The notes: generated from the letters alone by a model not told the origin. Numbered from the stretch's first letter, positions 17,950-27,186 are shown. The stretch is 64,000 bases of DNA from a bacterium HR28 (GCA_002898255.1 BEIE01000001.1:992001-1056000); one strand, 5' to 3'. Program-made: numbers and translations.

Positions 17950-17967
17950 GGAGGTCGTCTGACCTCC
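17950..17967 (-). terminator. weak terminator-like hairpin
   Basis: GGAGGTC/GACCTCC, 7 bp with a 4-nt loop, downstream of the secreted repeat protein gene on the minus strand. Only a few U follow, so the call is tentative. Confidence 0.35.
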
Positions 17968-18012
17968 CTCTACTAGTCTAACGCAGTATCGTGCCGATCG
18001 GTTCCATCTCGT

Positions 18013-19509
18013 TTAGGAAGGGGCAGTAAACTCGCGGAGCTGCGCGGCATACTGGTTGGTCGTCCACTGAATAATGCCCAGGTTTGGGCTGAACCAAAGC
18101 GTACTGTTGAGATAGGAGAGGACGAGCGTTGGTGGGTCACTCGACTGGAGAGTGAGTCGCCAGGCGGGCACGACGCCATAGGGGGTACCGACGAGCGTCT
18201 GCTCGTCGACCTGGACACGGAGCGTCAGGGTATGTGCAGTTACCCGTGTCGAGAGATACGTGACGGTTGTCTCTTGGACAGTCCCCTCGACGAGGTCACT
18301 GGCACCAAACAAACGCAAGGCTGGCCAAAAGACAACCGTCTCAATGAAGGTACCCGCGCGGGTGAAGCGTTCCCACCCGCAGAGCGCAATCCCGTTCTCC
18401 GTGACTGCCCAGTACGTGATCCAGCGGCTCGAACCGCGAAGTTCCTCGCGGACAACCAGCTCCGAACCGGCGATGAAGCTCTGGTTCGGCCCACTGACCT
18501 GCCAAGTCTCATCAAGGCGACTGCTGGATGCGAAGACTGCTCGCGTCCCTGGCTGCAAGCCGAAGTACCCAGCGCTTGGGTGGACACGAACCGGCGGCGT
18601 AAACTGGTAGCGCCACCGCCAGTAATGCTGGCCAATGTTTCCCATTTCCACTTGCCAGCCGGGGGGATTACTCGGGGTATACGTTAGGATACGGCGCTCA
18701 AACGGCTGAACCAGTACCCATGTGGGCTCGCCGCGGAGACGCACCTGAACCCAAAAGGGATCGGCAATCGGATAGCCAAGCACAAAGAGCCAGTCAAATA
18801 GCGGATCGACTGGCGTGGGCGCACCGTTTTGCCAGGCAAGCCCCGGTTGTGTCATGAAGGCCCAGAACACTTGCGGGACGTTGTAGCCAACCGGATTGCC
18901 TACCGGGCCGGTATAGGTAACATAACGGACAAATGTCACTCCGGGATCGCTCGCTGCCTCTGGCCGCTCCCGCCAGCCTTCCGGCGTGAGCCAACTCGTT
19001 GCTGCTTGACCGGTTCGATCTGGTTGCGTTTGATCAACGACAGTTGCCAGATCAGCATAGGTAGGAAACGGATTGTCGGGATCGCCAGCGATTGGGATTC
19101 GTGCCCCGGAGCCGGCATTCAGGAACAGTTCGTCGCCGAGCTGGATTGTGCCACTGACCAGTTCGCGGGTGAGCAGTCCGCCGGTGACATACCAGGGGGA
19201 GGTCGGGTCACCGGAGGGTTGCGTCAACTCCATGCGTCCCTTGTCGAAGTATTGGACGAGACGGGCACGTTGTGGCGACTCTTGATAGCGCTCGGTCAAC
19301 GCACCACTCAGCGGTGCTGGTCCCCAGATCCAGGAGCGCTGTGCGACTCCTGCGGCAACTGGGCGATCGACGTATTCCCAGCGTGCCGCGAAAGCGGGAT
19401 CGGCAAAGAGCGGCTCAGCACGTGCTGGGGGAGGGGGTACTCTCGGCTGGCCGAACACGCCGACCAGGATGAGGAGGACCAACCATCGTAAGGAGCGGCC
19501 GTGCACCAT
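18013..19509 (-). CDS. secreted protein with divergent FERARFEYHP-like repeats
   Basis: 498 residues with an N-terminal signal peptide ('LVLLILVGVFG' then a Pro/Ala-rich cleavage region). The middle contains weakened copies of the module seen in the neighbouring transpeptidase: 'LVQYFDKGRMEL' near residue 88 and 'WVLVQPFERRILTYTP' near residue 275, with 'LGYPIADPF' before the latter. The C-terminal half ('YLSTRVTAHTLTLRVQVDEQ', 'VPAWRLTLQSSDPPTLVLSYLNSTLWFSPNLGIIQW') looks like a beta-rich lipocalin or LolA-like fold, but I cannot name it. Probably a cell-surface protein. SD GGGGAGG stands just before the ATG. Confidence 0.7.
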   Translation of the reverse strand: MVHGRSLRWLVLLILVGVFGQPRVPPPPARAEPLFADPAFAARWEYVDRPVAAGVAQRSWIWGPAPLSGALTERYQESPQRARLVQYFDKGRMELTQPSGDPTSPWYVTGGLLTRELVSGTIQLGDELFLNAGSGARIPIAGDPDNPFPTYADLATVVDQTQPDRTGQAATSWLTPEGWRERPEAASDPGVTFVRYVTYTGPVGNPVGYNVPQVFWAFMTQPGLAWQNGAPTPVDPLFDWLFVLGYPIADPFWVQVRLRGEPTWVLVQPFERRILTYTPSNPPGWQVEMGNIGQHYWRWRYQFTPPVRVHPSAGYFGLQPGTRAVFASSSRLDETWQVSGPNQSFIAGSELVVREELRGSSRWITYWAVTENGIALCGWERFTRAGTFIETVVFWPALRLFGASDLVEGTVQETTVTYLSTRVTAHTLTLRVQVDEQTLVGTPYGVVPAWRLTLQSSDPPTLVLSYLNSTLWFSPNLGIIQWTTNQYAAQLREFTAPS

Positions 19510-19518
19510 CTCCTCCCC

Positions 19519-20289
19519 TCACACCCAAACTCGCAATCCATCGTACGCCAAGAAGACACCATCCGGTAGCCGCTCGCTCCACTGGGCATGAACAACCTCG
19601 TGGCTCACGTGAGTGAGATAGGTTTGTCTTGGCCGAAGTTCCTCGACAATGGCCAAAGCTTCCGCCAAACTCAGATGCGTCGGGTGCGGCCGGTCGCGAA
19701 GCGCGTTCAGCACCAGAACCTCGACGCCACGCAGCAGCGCGAGTGATGCGGGCGGTATCGTTTTCGCGTCAGTGACGTAGGCGAGCGGCCCACAGCGGAA
19801 TCCGTAAACCGTCCAGCCGCCATGCAGAACTGGTACCGGGATAATGGGGTAGCCGAAGAGCTCGAAGGGGCCGTCGAACTCATGCAGGCGCAAGTCTGGT
19901 TTCCCGCCGTAGAACGGCAATGGATCGCTGAATGCGTACCCGAAGCGCGTGCGCAGTTCACGCGCTGTTTTCGGATCGGCGTAGACTGGCAAAGGGGCTT
20001 GCGCCAGGTAGTTGAACTGGCGGAGATCGTCGAATCCTCCGACATGATCGGCGTGAGCGTGGGTGAACAGGACAGCGTCAACACGGGTCAACCCACAAGC
20101 GAGTGCCTGGAGCCGGAGCTCCGGCGCAGTATCGATGAGGATATTCCGTTCGCCGAGATGCAGGACGGCCGAGCAGCGTGTCCGCCGGTCGCGCGGGTCG
20201 ACCGACGTACAGGCGTGGCAGTGACAACCGATCACCGGTATTCCGTTCGAGGTTCCCGTTCCCAGAAAGGTCAGTCCCAGCACAGTCAT
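19519..20289 (-). CDS. MBL-fold metallohydrolase, PhnP-like
   Basis: 256 residues. It begins 'LTFLGTGTSNGIPVIGCHCHAC', the Cys-rich signature shared by PhnP-type phosphodiesterases, and carries the metallo-beta-lactamase motif 'FTHAHADHVGG' (residues about 75-85) plus later His residues in 'VLHGG' and 'THVSHE'. PhnP opens 5-phosphoribosyl 1,2-cyclic phosphate, but relatives act on other cyclic phosphodiesters. No phosphonate genes are near, so the substrate is open. Gap of 9 bp to the next minus-strand gene. Confidence 0.82.
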   Translation of the reverse strand: MTVLGLTFLGTGTSNGIPVIGCHCHACTSVDPRDRRTRCSAVLHLGERNILIDTAPELRLQALACGLTRVDAVLFTHAHADHVGGFDDLRQFNYLAQAPLPVYADPKTARELRTRFGYAFSDPLPFYGGKPDLRLHEFDGPFELFGYPIIPVPVLHGGWTVYGFRCGPLAYVTDAKTIPPASLALLRGVEVLVLNALRDRPHPTHLSLAEALAIVEELRPRQTYLTHVSHEVVHAQWSERLPDGVFLAYDGLRVWV

Positions 20290-20444
20290 CGTCTCACTTG
20301 CCGGTCCCCTTTTCCGACGAGGTTGTGGCTCGCGGAGGACCAGCCTCCCGTCCGGACCGGTACCGATGATACTCGTTTTCTCTCTCGATACTGTCGATCG
20401 TTTTGATGAGCGCGGTGGAGTGGCCGCGACTGTAGGGTCAGAAC

Positions 20445-22643
20445 ATGAGCGATCGCCGTCTGCGTTGGCTGAGCCGGGAGAAGGTCATACCGCGAGAGGG
20501 CGCAGTGCGTGGCCCCGATACTGCACTGCCATCCTGGTTCGACCACTTGGTAGACCTTGTGGTGCGCATTCCGGTCCAGGGTCTGGCCTGGGGCGAGGTT
20601 GCAGGACTCGTGCGGCAGGCACTGGCTGCCGATCTGGTTCGTCTCTGGACCTACCGTCCAGAGGAGGGGCTTCGTCTCCTCGCGCAGAGTGGTGAAGCGA
20701 CCGAACTTCCCAAGGAAGTGACCCGCCCAGCCCCGGTGGGCTTCGAGAGTTTGCCACCGCGGACGCTTGTCACCGGTCCCCTCGCTGGTACATCGTGGGA
20801 AACTGTACTGAGCCAAGTGGATCAAACCGAGTTCTGGCGGGACAAGATCGCGCAGGTCCTCGTGCTGCCGCTTCATACCGGAGGGCGTGTCGTCGGTCGA
20901 CTAGATGTCGGCCGCCGACTCGCGCTGGCGTTCGCTGAACCGGACCGTGCGCATGCAATGCTCCTGGCCGGTATGCTCGGTCTTCTCATCGGGCAATTGG
21001 TAAGCCGTCCAGAACCCAGCGCATCCGAACGAGCGGCGCTCCTTCTCCGTGACGCACTCGCCACGGCCACTAGCGCACGTGAGGCGACTGTGCGTCTTCT
21101 GGAGGCAGTGCGCTGGCGAAGTCGTGCTGAGACCATGTTGCTTGTGCGCTGGACGCGTGAGGAGCGGGCAGAGCTCGTAGCGAGCGTTGGTGCCCCGGGA
21201 GTACAACCGGACCCAGCCGCCTTCGCGAGTGCCCGCATCGCAATGATCCTGCGCGGGGTATTTCTACAGGGGCGAGCTCAGGAGTGGCGTGAGGGGACGA
21301 CAGTCGGTCTACTCTTCCCCACCGGCGTCTCCTCTGTCCTCGCGGTGCCACTTCCAGAGCATGTTGAGACGACACGGGGGCTCATTCTCGCTGCCTGGCG
21401 TGAGAGCGATGCGGAAGGCGAGGAGGAGGCACGCGCGCTCTTGGCGGCACTCGGAGCCGACTTTATGTCGCTACTTGTTCTGATCAATGGTGAAGAGCAA
21501 CTTTCTGGCGCACGCGCACACGCTCAATGGTTAGAAGCGGTTGCAGGAGCACTTGTCGAGCAGGGTGAACCAGGAGCGGTGGCTCGTGCACTTTGGTATC
21601 TGCTTGCTGGACGCTTTTCGGTCTCGGCGGTCGGGCTTGTCCTCCGCCGAGGCACTGAACTCGCCTGGCTCTGGGTGGCTAATGGGAGACCACAGGCGCT
21701 CCGCCGGGACGTCGCTGGGGACTCACCTCTTGCTCCGTATCTGACAGCAGGACGAGTGGCCCGCCTTGACACGGAGCAGTGGGAGCGCTGGCGTGCAGTC
21801 TTGCCGCAGGATCTTCGACCGGTCAGTGGGCTTGTCGCTCCCTTCCCGAATGGTGAGGGAGCAGTGGTTGTGTCCAGCGAAAGAACGTTGGAACCGGAGA
21901 TTGAGGGCTGGCTGGAGCGTCTCGCAGCGGCGATCGGCCCACACGCGCAGGCACTCAGCCAGCGTGTAGATGAGAGTGTGGCCCGCGAGCGCCGGGAACG
22001 TGCACTCGTTGACACACTAACTACGGAAGAGCGGGAACGGCGGGAACTCGTCGAGGCGATCCATGACAGAGTTCTGCAGGGATTAGCTTCCAGCCTCTAT
22101 CGCATCGAATTAACTTTGCGGCGAGCTGAACAGCAACCGATCGAACAGACGGTGCTCGAACTGGAACAGGTTCGTGATCTCCTGGCGGATCAGATCGCGA
22201 CGCTACGCGATACAATCTTCCGGCTCCGACCTGCATCGTTGGACCATTTGGGCCTGGTGGCTGCGCTGCGTGACTATTTCTCCCAGCTCGAGCGCACACG
22301 GGGGATCGATGTCGAGTTCTTGGGCGAGCTGCGTGAGCGGCCTGCATCGGACATTGAAGAACGACTCTATCGTATTGTGCAGATCGTGATCGAGCAGGCA
22401 CGGCTGCCAGCCGGGATCAGTCGGCTTGCCATTCGATTGCGACAGCGGCGGGATGGGGCAGTTCTGCTTGTGCTCGCCGATGACGGGCGGTGGTTGGGGC
22501 AGGAGATGTGGGAGCGTCTGCCTGGAATCGCGCTTGCTGAGGAATGGGTGCGCCTGAGCGGGGGAACGATGCAAGCCACAGGTTTAGCGGACGGCGGGAC
22601 TGCAGTGGCAATTGCGATGCCGGCCCGTCGCGAACGAACCTGA
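20445..22643 (+). CDS. soluble NarL-family sensor histidine kinase with three GAF-like domains
   Basis: 732 residues with no membrane segment. Three successive GAF-like regions (about 20-185, 200-350 and 360-510) precede a HisKA_3 dimerisation helix 'ERRELVEAIHDRVLQGLAS' with the phospho-acceptor His near residue 540. A C-terminal ATPase-like domain follows. Its N-box is unusual: where relatives have 'YRIVQEALTNA.KHA' this protein has 'YRIVQIVIEQARLPA', with no Asn, while 'LADDGRW' and 'GTAVAIAMP' remain. It forms a two-component pair with the regulator 110 bp downstream. The signal is cytoplasmic or diffusible and not identifiable. Confidence 0.85.
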   Translation: MSDRRLRWLSREKVIPREGAVRGPDTALPSWFDHLVDLVVRIPVQGLAWGEVAGLVRQALAADLVRLWTYRPEEGLRLLAQSGEATELPKEVTRPAPVGFESLPPRTLVTGPLAGTSWETVLSQVDQTEFWRDKIAQVLVLPLHTGGRVVGRLDVGRRLALAFAEPDRAHAMLLAGMLGLLIGQLVSRPEPSASERAALLLRDALATATSAREATVRLLEAVRWRSRAETMLLVRWTREERAELVASVGAPGVQPDPAAFASARIAMILRGVFLQGRAQEWREGTTVGLLFPTGVSSVLAVPLPEHVETTRGLILAAWRESDAEGEEEARALLAALGADFMSLLVLINGEEQLSGARAHAQWLEAVAGALVEQGEPGAVARALWYLLAGRFSVSAVGLVLRRGTELAWLWVANGRPQALRRDVAGDSPLAPYLTAGRVARLDTEQWERWRAVLPQDLRPVSGLVAPFPNGEGAVVVSSERTLEPEIEGWLERLAAAIGPHAQALSQRVDESVARERRERALVDTLTTEERERRELVEAIHDRVLQGLASSLYRIELTLRRAEQQPIEQTVLELEQVRDLLADQIATLRDTIFRLRPASLDHLGLVAALRDYFSQLERTRGIDVEFLGELRERPASDIEERLYRIVQIVIEQARLPAGISRLAIRLRQRRDGAVLLVLADDGRWLGQEMWERLPGIALAEEWVRLSGGTMQATGLADGGTAVAIAMPARRERT

Positions 22644-22753
22644 TCAGGGAATAGGACGATCCGGTGATGACAAATGGGCGGGTGGTGGGGTTGAATGAAG
22701 CAGGGCTTGGACTGTCCCTGAGCACGACCAGAGCAGGTAAGCGGGAGCGAGAG

Positions 22754-23431
22754 ATGGCAGGCGAGCAGCGGATTCGGGTGCTCATCGTGGACGATCATGA
22801 CCTCTTCCGTGAAGGGCTGCGGCAACTCATCGAGAGTGACGAAACGATCGAGGTGGTTGGAGAGGCGGCGAACGGCCAGGAAGCTTTACGGCTCGTCGCG
22901 GAGCTCCAGCCGGATGTGGTGCTCATGGACATCAACATGCCTGGTATGGATGGTATCCGGGCGACTGAGGCGATTGTCCAGCAGCACCGTCACGTGCACG
23001 TCATCATGCTCACGATGTACGACGACGAGGAGTATGTGCTCCACGCAATCCGTGCCGGTGCACGAAGCTATCTCGTCAAAAACAGTAAACCGGAGGAACT
23101 GCTCCGCGCGATCCATGTCGCAGCCGAGGGTGGAGCCACTATTGACCCCGAACTCGCGCCGATCCTGATGCGTGAGTATCAGCGTCTGCTCGCCAAAGCA
23201 CCGACACGAGGCCAGGAGCTTTCGGATCGTGAGTTGACGATGTTGCGGCTCCTGGCACAGGGATACAACAACCGCCAGATCGCCGATGCATTGAACTTGG
23301 CCGAAAGCACAGTGAAGAACAACCTTTCGGCGCTCTTTCAAAAGCTGGGTGTCCGTGATCGCACCCAGGCGGTCATTTACGCGATCTCGCATGGCCTCGT
23401 CCCGCGTCCGACGGACGTCCCGCGACGGTAG
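22754..23431 (+). CDS. NarL/FixJ-family response regulator
   Basis: 225 residues. The receiver domain shows 'IVDDHDLFREGL' at residues 11-22 and the phospho-acceptor Asp59 in 'LMDINMPGMDG', with Thr in 'MLTMYDD' and Lys in 'YLVKNSKPEE'. The LuxR-type helix-turn-helix is 'LSDRELTMLRLLAQGYNNRQIADALNLAESTVKNN' split over residues about 152-200. ATG 22754 follows GGGAGCGAGAG. It is presumably phosphorylated by the upstream kinase; the targets are not apparent. Confidence 0.93.
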   Translation: MAGEQRIRVLIVDDHDLFREGLRQLIESDETIEVVGEAANGQEALRLVAELQPDVVLMDINMPGMDGIRATEAIVQQHRHVHVIMLTMYDDEEYVLHAIRAGARSYLVKNSKPEELLRAIHVAAEGGATIDPELAPILMREYQRLLAKAPTRGQELSDRELTMLRLLAQGYNNRQIADALNLAESTVKNNLSALFQKLGVRDRTQAVIYAISHGLVPRPTDVPRR

Positions 23432-23473
23432 AGATCTAGCGCCTGGCGAGTGGATATGGCAGAGTAAGAGCGG

Positions 23474-23494
23474 CGCCACCGGGGAACGGTGGCG
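23474..23494 (+). terminator. hairpin after the response regulator gene
   Basis: CGCCACCG/CGGTGGCG, 8 bp with a GGGAA loop, 43 bp after the regulator stop. The tail TTCGTCGTTG is only moderately U-rich, so termination is likely but not certain. Confidence 0.5.
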
Positions 23495-23532
23495 TTCGTC
23501 GTTGCGGTTGGATGGGTGGGAGGCAAGCGAGG

Positions 23533-24723
23533 ATGGAGCGACTTCCTCTGAGCGGTGTCCGCGTTGTCGATCTCACGCGTGTGATGGCTGGCCCATACTG
23601 CACGATGCTGCTCGGTGATCTCGGCGCAGATGTCATCAAGATCGAGCGACCGGGTACGGGTGATGATACCCGGGCCTGGGGCCCGCCGTTCATCGATGGC
23701 GTGAGTGCGTACTATCTCTCGGTCAACCGCAACAAGCGCAGCATCACGCTCGATCTCAAGCATCCAGCGGGGCAAGAAGTCTTTTGGCGGCTTGTGGACC
23801 AGGCTGACGTTGTCGTCGAGAATTTCAGCCCGGGAACCGTCGATCGGCTGGGTATTGGATATCAGGCTGTGCGCAGTCGGCGGCCAGAGATCATCTATTG
23901 CTCGATTTCTGGCTTTGGGCAAACAGGCCCGGGCAAGGATCGTACGGCATATGACCTCATCGTCCAAGGCATGTCGGGCCTCATGAGCGTGACGGGTTTT
24001 CCTGATGGCGAGCCGGTTCGTTTCGGTGTGCCGATCGCCGATATCGGCGCGGGCATGTTTGCCGCGCTCGCGATCGTCGCGGCGCTCTATCATCGAGCGC
24101 AGACCGGTGAGGGCCAGTACATCGACACGTCGATGCTTGGTGGCCAGGTAGCTCTCCTGACGTATCAGGCTGGGATCTACTTCGCAACTGGAGAAGTGCC
24201 GAAGCGCACCGGGAATGCGCATCCGATTGTCGCGCCCTACCAGACCTTTCGAAGCGCTGATGGTCACGTGAACATCGCTGCAGGTAACGATGCCATCTTC
24301 ACTCGCATGTGCCGAGCGTTGGGACTCGATGACTTACTTGACGATCCTCGGTTCGCGACCAATGCTGGTCGTATCACGAATCTGCCCGAACTCGTCGAAC
24401 GAATTGAGGCAGTGACGCGTACCCTCACGACCGCTGAGATTGTTGCCCGCCTCGATGCAGCGCAAGTTCCGTGTGGGCCAATCTACACTGTGCCAGAGGT
24501 CTTTGCGGATCCCCAAGTACAGCACCTGGAGCTTCGCCAGCGCATCCCGCACCCGACTTTAGGGACAGTGGATCAGACAGGCTTCCCCTGGCGGTTCTCG
24601 CGAACACCTGCGGTGATCCGGCGGCATCCACCATTGCTCGGCGAGCACACTGACGAGGTCCTGCAGGATCTCGGCTACACCAGTGATCAGATCGCGGCGA
24701 TGCGCCAAGCGGGAGCGATCTAG
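23533..24723 (+). CDS. CaiB/BaiF-family (class III) CoA-transferase
   Basis: 396 residues. 'GVRVVDLTRVMAGPYCTMLLGDLGADVIKIE' at the N-terminus, 'YYLSVNRNKRSITLDL', 'ISGFGQTGP', 'AYDLIVQGMSGLMSVTG' and 'PYQTFRSADG' identify a class III CoA-transferase of the formyl-CoA:oxalate/succinyl-CoA type. It moves CoA between carboxylic acids; the acid pair cannot be read from sequence and there is no informative neighbour. ATG 23533 has GGGAGG 10 nt upstream. The stop overlaps by four bases the stop of the convergent ECF gene. Confidence 0.9.
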   Translation: MERLPLSGVRVVDLTRVMAGPYCTMLLGDLGADVIKIERPGTGDDTRAWGPPFIDGVSAYYLSVNRNKRSITLDLKHPAGQEVFWRLVDQADVVVENFSPGTVDRLGIGYQAVRSRRPEIIYCSISGFGQTGPGKDRTAYDLIVQGMSGLMSVTGFPDGEPVRFGVPIADIGAGMFAALAIVAALYHRAQTGEGQYIDTSMLGGQVALLTYQAGIYFATGEVPKRTGNAHPIVAPYQTFRSADGHVNIAAGNDAIFTRMCRALGLDDLLDDPRFATNAGRITNLPELVERIEAVTRTLTTAEIVARLDAAQVPCGPIYTVPEVFADPQVQHLELRQRIPHPTLGTVDQTGFPWRFSRTPAVIRRHPPLLGEHTDEVLQDLGYTSDQIAAMRQAGAI

Positions 24724-25535
24724 TCGGTCGCAACGAGCTCGTGCCACGGCCGCCAACCGAGACGGTCTCGCCACCGTTCGAGCGCCTGGCACACGGCCTC
24801 ACCCAGGAGTAAGGCCAGAAGGGCGTTCCCGAGGGCGCGTGTGCCGTCGAAAAGCAGTGAGGTGGTGAGATAAAAGCGGGCATAGGCGTGGAGGGTTTCG
24901 CTGAGCGACATCCCTGGCGTCCAGTAGAGCCCACCACTTTCGGTGATGCCTGGCGCGGCGAACGGCCAGAACCAGAGGTTCATCAGTGCGCCGAAGAGGA
25001 AGCCCCAGAAGGCGCCAAACGCAGCCAGCCAGAATCGCCGGGTTCTTCCTGAACGCCGTGGTAACCATCCGGCTGTGGCACCCATCCAGCCAGCGGAGAG
25101 CATTTGAAACGGTAACCACGGGCCTATGCCACCGGTGAGGGCAGCTGAGATCAGCAATGTCAGCGAGCCCATTAAGAAGCCAAATCGTGTGCCAAAGACG
25201 TAGCCGCTCGCGATGATCAGCAGAAAGATCGGGCTTGCACCGATCAGACTGGGAATGAACCGCAAAACGGAGTCGATCGCAACGAGCACCGCGAGCAGAG
25301 CGACCGCACGCGAGTGCTCCGCCTGGGCGAAGCGCTCATCGGTGAGCTGCGTGAGGAGCACAACGAGCGAGGCGATCGCAAGGAGCGCGAAAAGCAAGAC
25401 GATTTCGACACCACGTTGCCGTGGGACTTCTGAGCCGAGTGCCGCGAGCAGGAAGGGATAGAGGAAAGCCACAATTCCACCGATGGTGGCAAGTGCGAGG
25501 CTCAGATGGCTCGTGAGGGTTGCCACGCGACTCAT
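24720..25535 (-). CDS. ECF-type transporter S component, probably for a corrinoid
   Basis: 271 residues with about six hydrophobic helices. The segment 'SPIFLLIIASGYVFGTRFGFLMGSLTLLISAALTGGIGPWLPFQMLSAGWMG' is characteristic of energy-coupling-factor substrate-binding membrane proteins. The start at 25535 overlaps the stop of the upstream B12-type binding protein gene (ATGA), so the two are coupled. ECF S components need the EcfA/EcfA'/EcfT energising module, which is not in the window. Cobalamin or a precursor is the likely ligand because of the partner gene. Confidence 0.75.
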   Translation of the reverse strand: MSRVATLTSHLSLALATIGGIVAFLYPFLLAALGSEVPRQRGVEIVLLFALLAIASLVVLLTQLTDERFAQAEHSRAVALLAVLVAIDSVLRFIPSLIGASPIFLLIIASGYVFGTRFGFLMGSLTLLISAALTGGIGPWLPFQMLSAGWMGATAGWLPRRSGRTRRFWLAAFGAFWGFLFGALMNLWFWPFAAPGITESGGLYWTPGMSLSETLHAYARFYLTTSLLFDGTRALGNALLALLLGEAVCQALERWRDRLGWRPWHELVATD

Positions 25536-26470
25536 ACCGATGGAAAGAGATGCATAGGCCGAACCGGTGCGGCGTGCCGCTGGGGATCCAGGACGCAGCG
25601 CTCGGGGTGAAAGAGTGCGGCAAGAATTTCGACGCCGTGTATCACTCGTGGACCAGGACGACTGAAGAAGTTCGTTGCATCGACAGCCCAAACCGCGTCC
25701 CTGATGACTGCCGGTGTCAGGCGCAGTGCCGGATGCGCGAGGAGTTCGCTGCTCAGCCGCCGTGTTTCCTCGAGATCGTAACCACAGGGCATCGCAACAA
25801 GGATATCCGGGGCCACTTCGGCCACGCGTTCCCACGTCACCGTGAAGGAGGGACGTCCGGGGATGCCGAGCACGTCCACACCGCCAGCGTGCGCGACCAT
25901 CTCTGGGACCCAGTGGCCGGCGACGATCGGCGGATCGAGCCACTCCAAGCAAACGACGCGCGGTCGGGTTGCTGGCTCACCAACGCGCTCGGCAATCCAA
26001 GCGAGTCGCCGCTCAAGTGCGGAGACCACAGCATGCGCAGTGTGCGGGCGATTAGTGGCCTCCCCGACCGTGAGAATCGAGTCGAAGATCTCTCGCAGGG
26101 TCGTTGGCTCGACGGAGACAACGCGCGGTGGTCGTGGAAGTGTGGCGGCGAGTCGGCAGACGTCGTCGACCGAGACAGCACAGACCGGGCAGAGTGCTTG
26201 GGTAAGAATCAGATCGGGCTCGAGCGCTCGAAGGAGTGCAGTATCGAGTTCGTAGAGGGGGAGTCCAGCGGCAACGCGTTCTCGCACGGCGGCGTCGATC
26301 TCCGCTTGACTCAGTCCAGGCGGAAGTAGGCTGCGCGTGACGCGCGGCTTGGAGCGTACAGCAGGCGGATAGTCACACTCATGCGTGACGGCGACGAGTT
26401 GGTCGGCTAGGCCGAGCGCCCAGACAATCTCGGTCAAGCTCGGGAGCAGCGAGACGATGCGCACTGGCAC
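25532..26470 (-). CDS. BtuF-like cobalamin/metal-chelate-binding protein without signal peptide
   Basis: 312 residues of the ABC periplasmic-binding fold used for B12 and siderophores: 'RIVSLLPSLTEIVWALGLADQLVAVTHECDYP' opens the protein, with 'LEPDLILTQALCPVCAVS', 'PRVVCLEWLDPPIVAGHWVPEMVAHAGG' and 'PDILVAMPCGYDLEET' following. The conserved part starts directly at the first residues, leaving no signal peptide; the GTG start is at 26470 (or GTG 26464). Either the protein acts in the cytoplasm or the annotation misses an export signal. It precedes an ECF S component with an ATGA overlap and follows the HxlR gene by 13 bp on the same strand. Confidence 0.78.
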   Translation of the reverse strand: MPVRIVSLLPSLTEIVWALGLADQLVAVTHECDYPPAVRSKPRVTRSLLPPGLSQAEIDAAVRERVAAGLPLYELDTALLRALEPDLILTQALCPVCAVSVDDVCRLAATLPRPPRVVSVEPTTLREIFDSILTVGEATNRPHTAHAVVSALERRLAWIAERVGEPATRPRVVCLEWLDPPIVAGHWVPEMVAHAGGVDVLGIPGRPSFTVTWERVAEVAPDILVAMPCGYDLEETRRLSSELLAHPALRLTPAVIRDAVWAVDATNFFSRPGPRVIHGVEILAALFHPERCVLDPQRHAAPVRPMHLFPSV

Positions 26471-26483
26471 GAATCCTCGTCGT

Positions 26484-26864
26484 TCATGTGGTGGGCGCAC
26501 CAGATGCGTTGTGGGGTATTCTCTCGTCCTCAGCGGACAGAGGCTCCGGCGCAAGCCACCGTTCACCGTACTCGCGCAGCTGCTCTATGACTGGTAGCGC
26601 AGCCCGTCCCTTCTCCGTCAGTGCGTACTCCACACGCGGAGGAACCTCGGCATACGCATGCCGTGTTACAAGCCCCTCCGCCTCCAGATAGCGCAGCCTC
26701 TGGGACAAGACAGCGGGACTAATCCCGGTGCCGATCAGGAGTTCCTGAAACCGGCGGTTCCCTTGTGCCAGTTCGCGCAGGATCAGGAGTACCCAGTGGT
26801 CGCCGAGTAGACGTGCCGCGCGGGCGATCGGGCAAGTCGCTTCTTGATGAGTGTCGCGTCGCAT
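26484..26864 (-). CDS. HxlR-family winged-helix regulator
   Basis: 126 residues. 'CPIARAARLLGDHWVLLILRELAQGNRRFQELL' begins with the Cys common in the family and is followed by 'GISPAVLSQRLRYLEAEGLVTR' (recognition helix) and the wing 'PPRVEYALTEKGRAALPVI'. HxlR proteins bind as dimers and often react to aldehydes, thiol stress or other small molecules. It is divergent from yceI, and a perfect inverted repeat lies on the yceI promoter (separate entries). The B12-type binding protein gene lies 13 bp downstream and may be co-transcribed. Confidence 0.9.
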   Translation of the reverse strand: MRRDTHQEATCPIARAARLLGDHWVLLILRELAQGNRRFQELLIGTGISPAVLSQRLRYLEAEGLVTRHAYAEVPPRVEYALTEKGRAALPVIEQLREYGERWLAPEPLSAEDERIPHNASGAPTT

Positions 26865-27186
26865 CGTTCATCCTCGCTCCGTCATTGTACCGTATGAGGA
26901 TCATAGAGACGTGTCCGCCGCATCTCGACACCCACAGCAAAGTGTTGAACAGCCGAAAGCAATACCGCGCTCGTCGTTGCCTGTCTCCGCTCGGCGACGT
27001 TCTACCAAGAGGTGTGGGGGACAGATGCGCATGCGGTTTTTTTCCGTTCACCGAGCGCAGACCACTCACGACAAGGCTGTAACGCGCCAGCGGAGCTCGT
27101 GCTTCACGCGTCGCAGCGCTGGCGTGCAGGTGGACGCGGATTGCCGCGTAGGTGCACCAAGAACGGTGCCGGGTGTGACTGGATCC

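Noticed and set aside
20397-20413. 17-nt string ATCGTTTTGATGAGCGC repeated at 57993-58009.
   Set aside because: One exact 17-nt match is close to what chance allows for a 64-kb window; the two contexts share nothing else.
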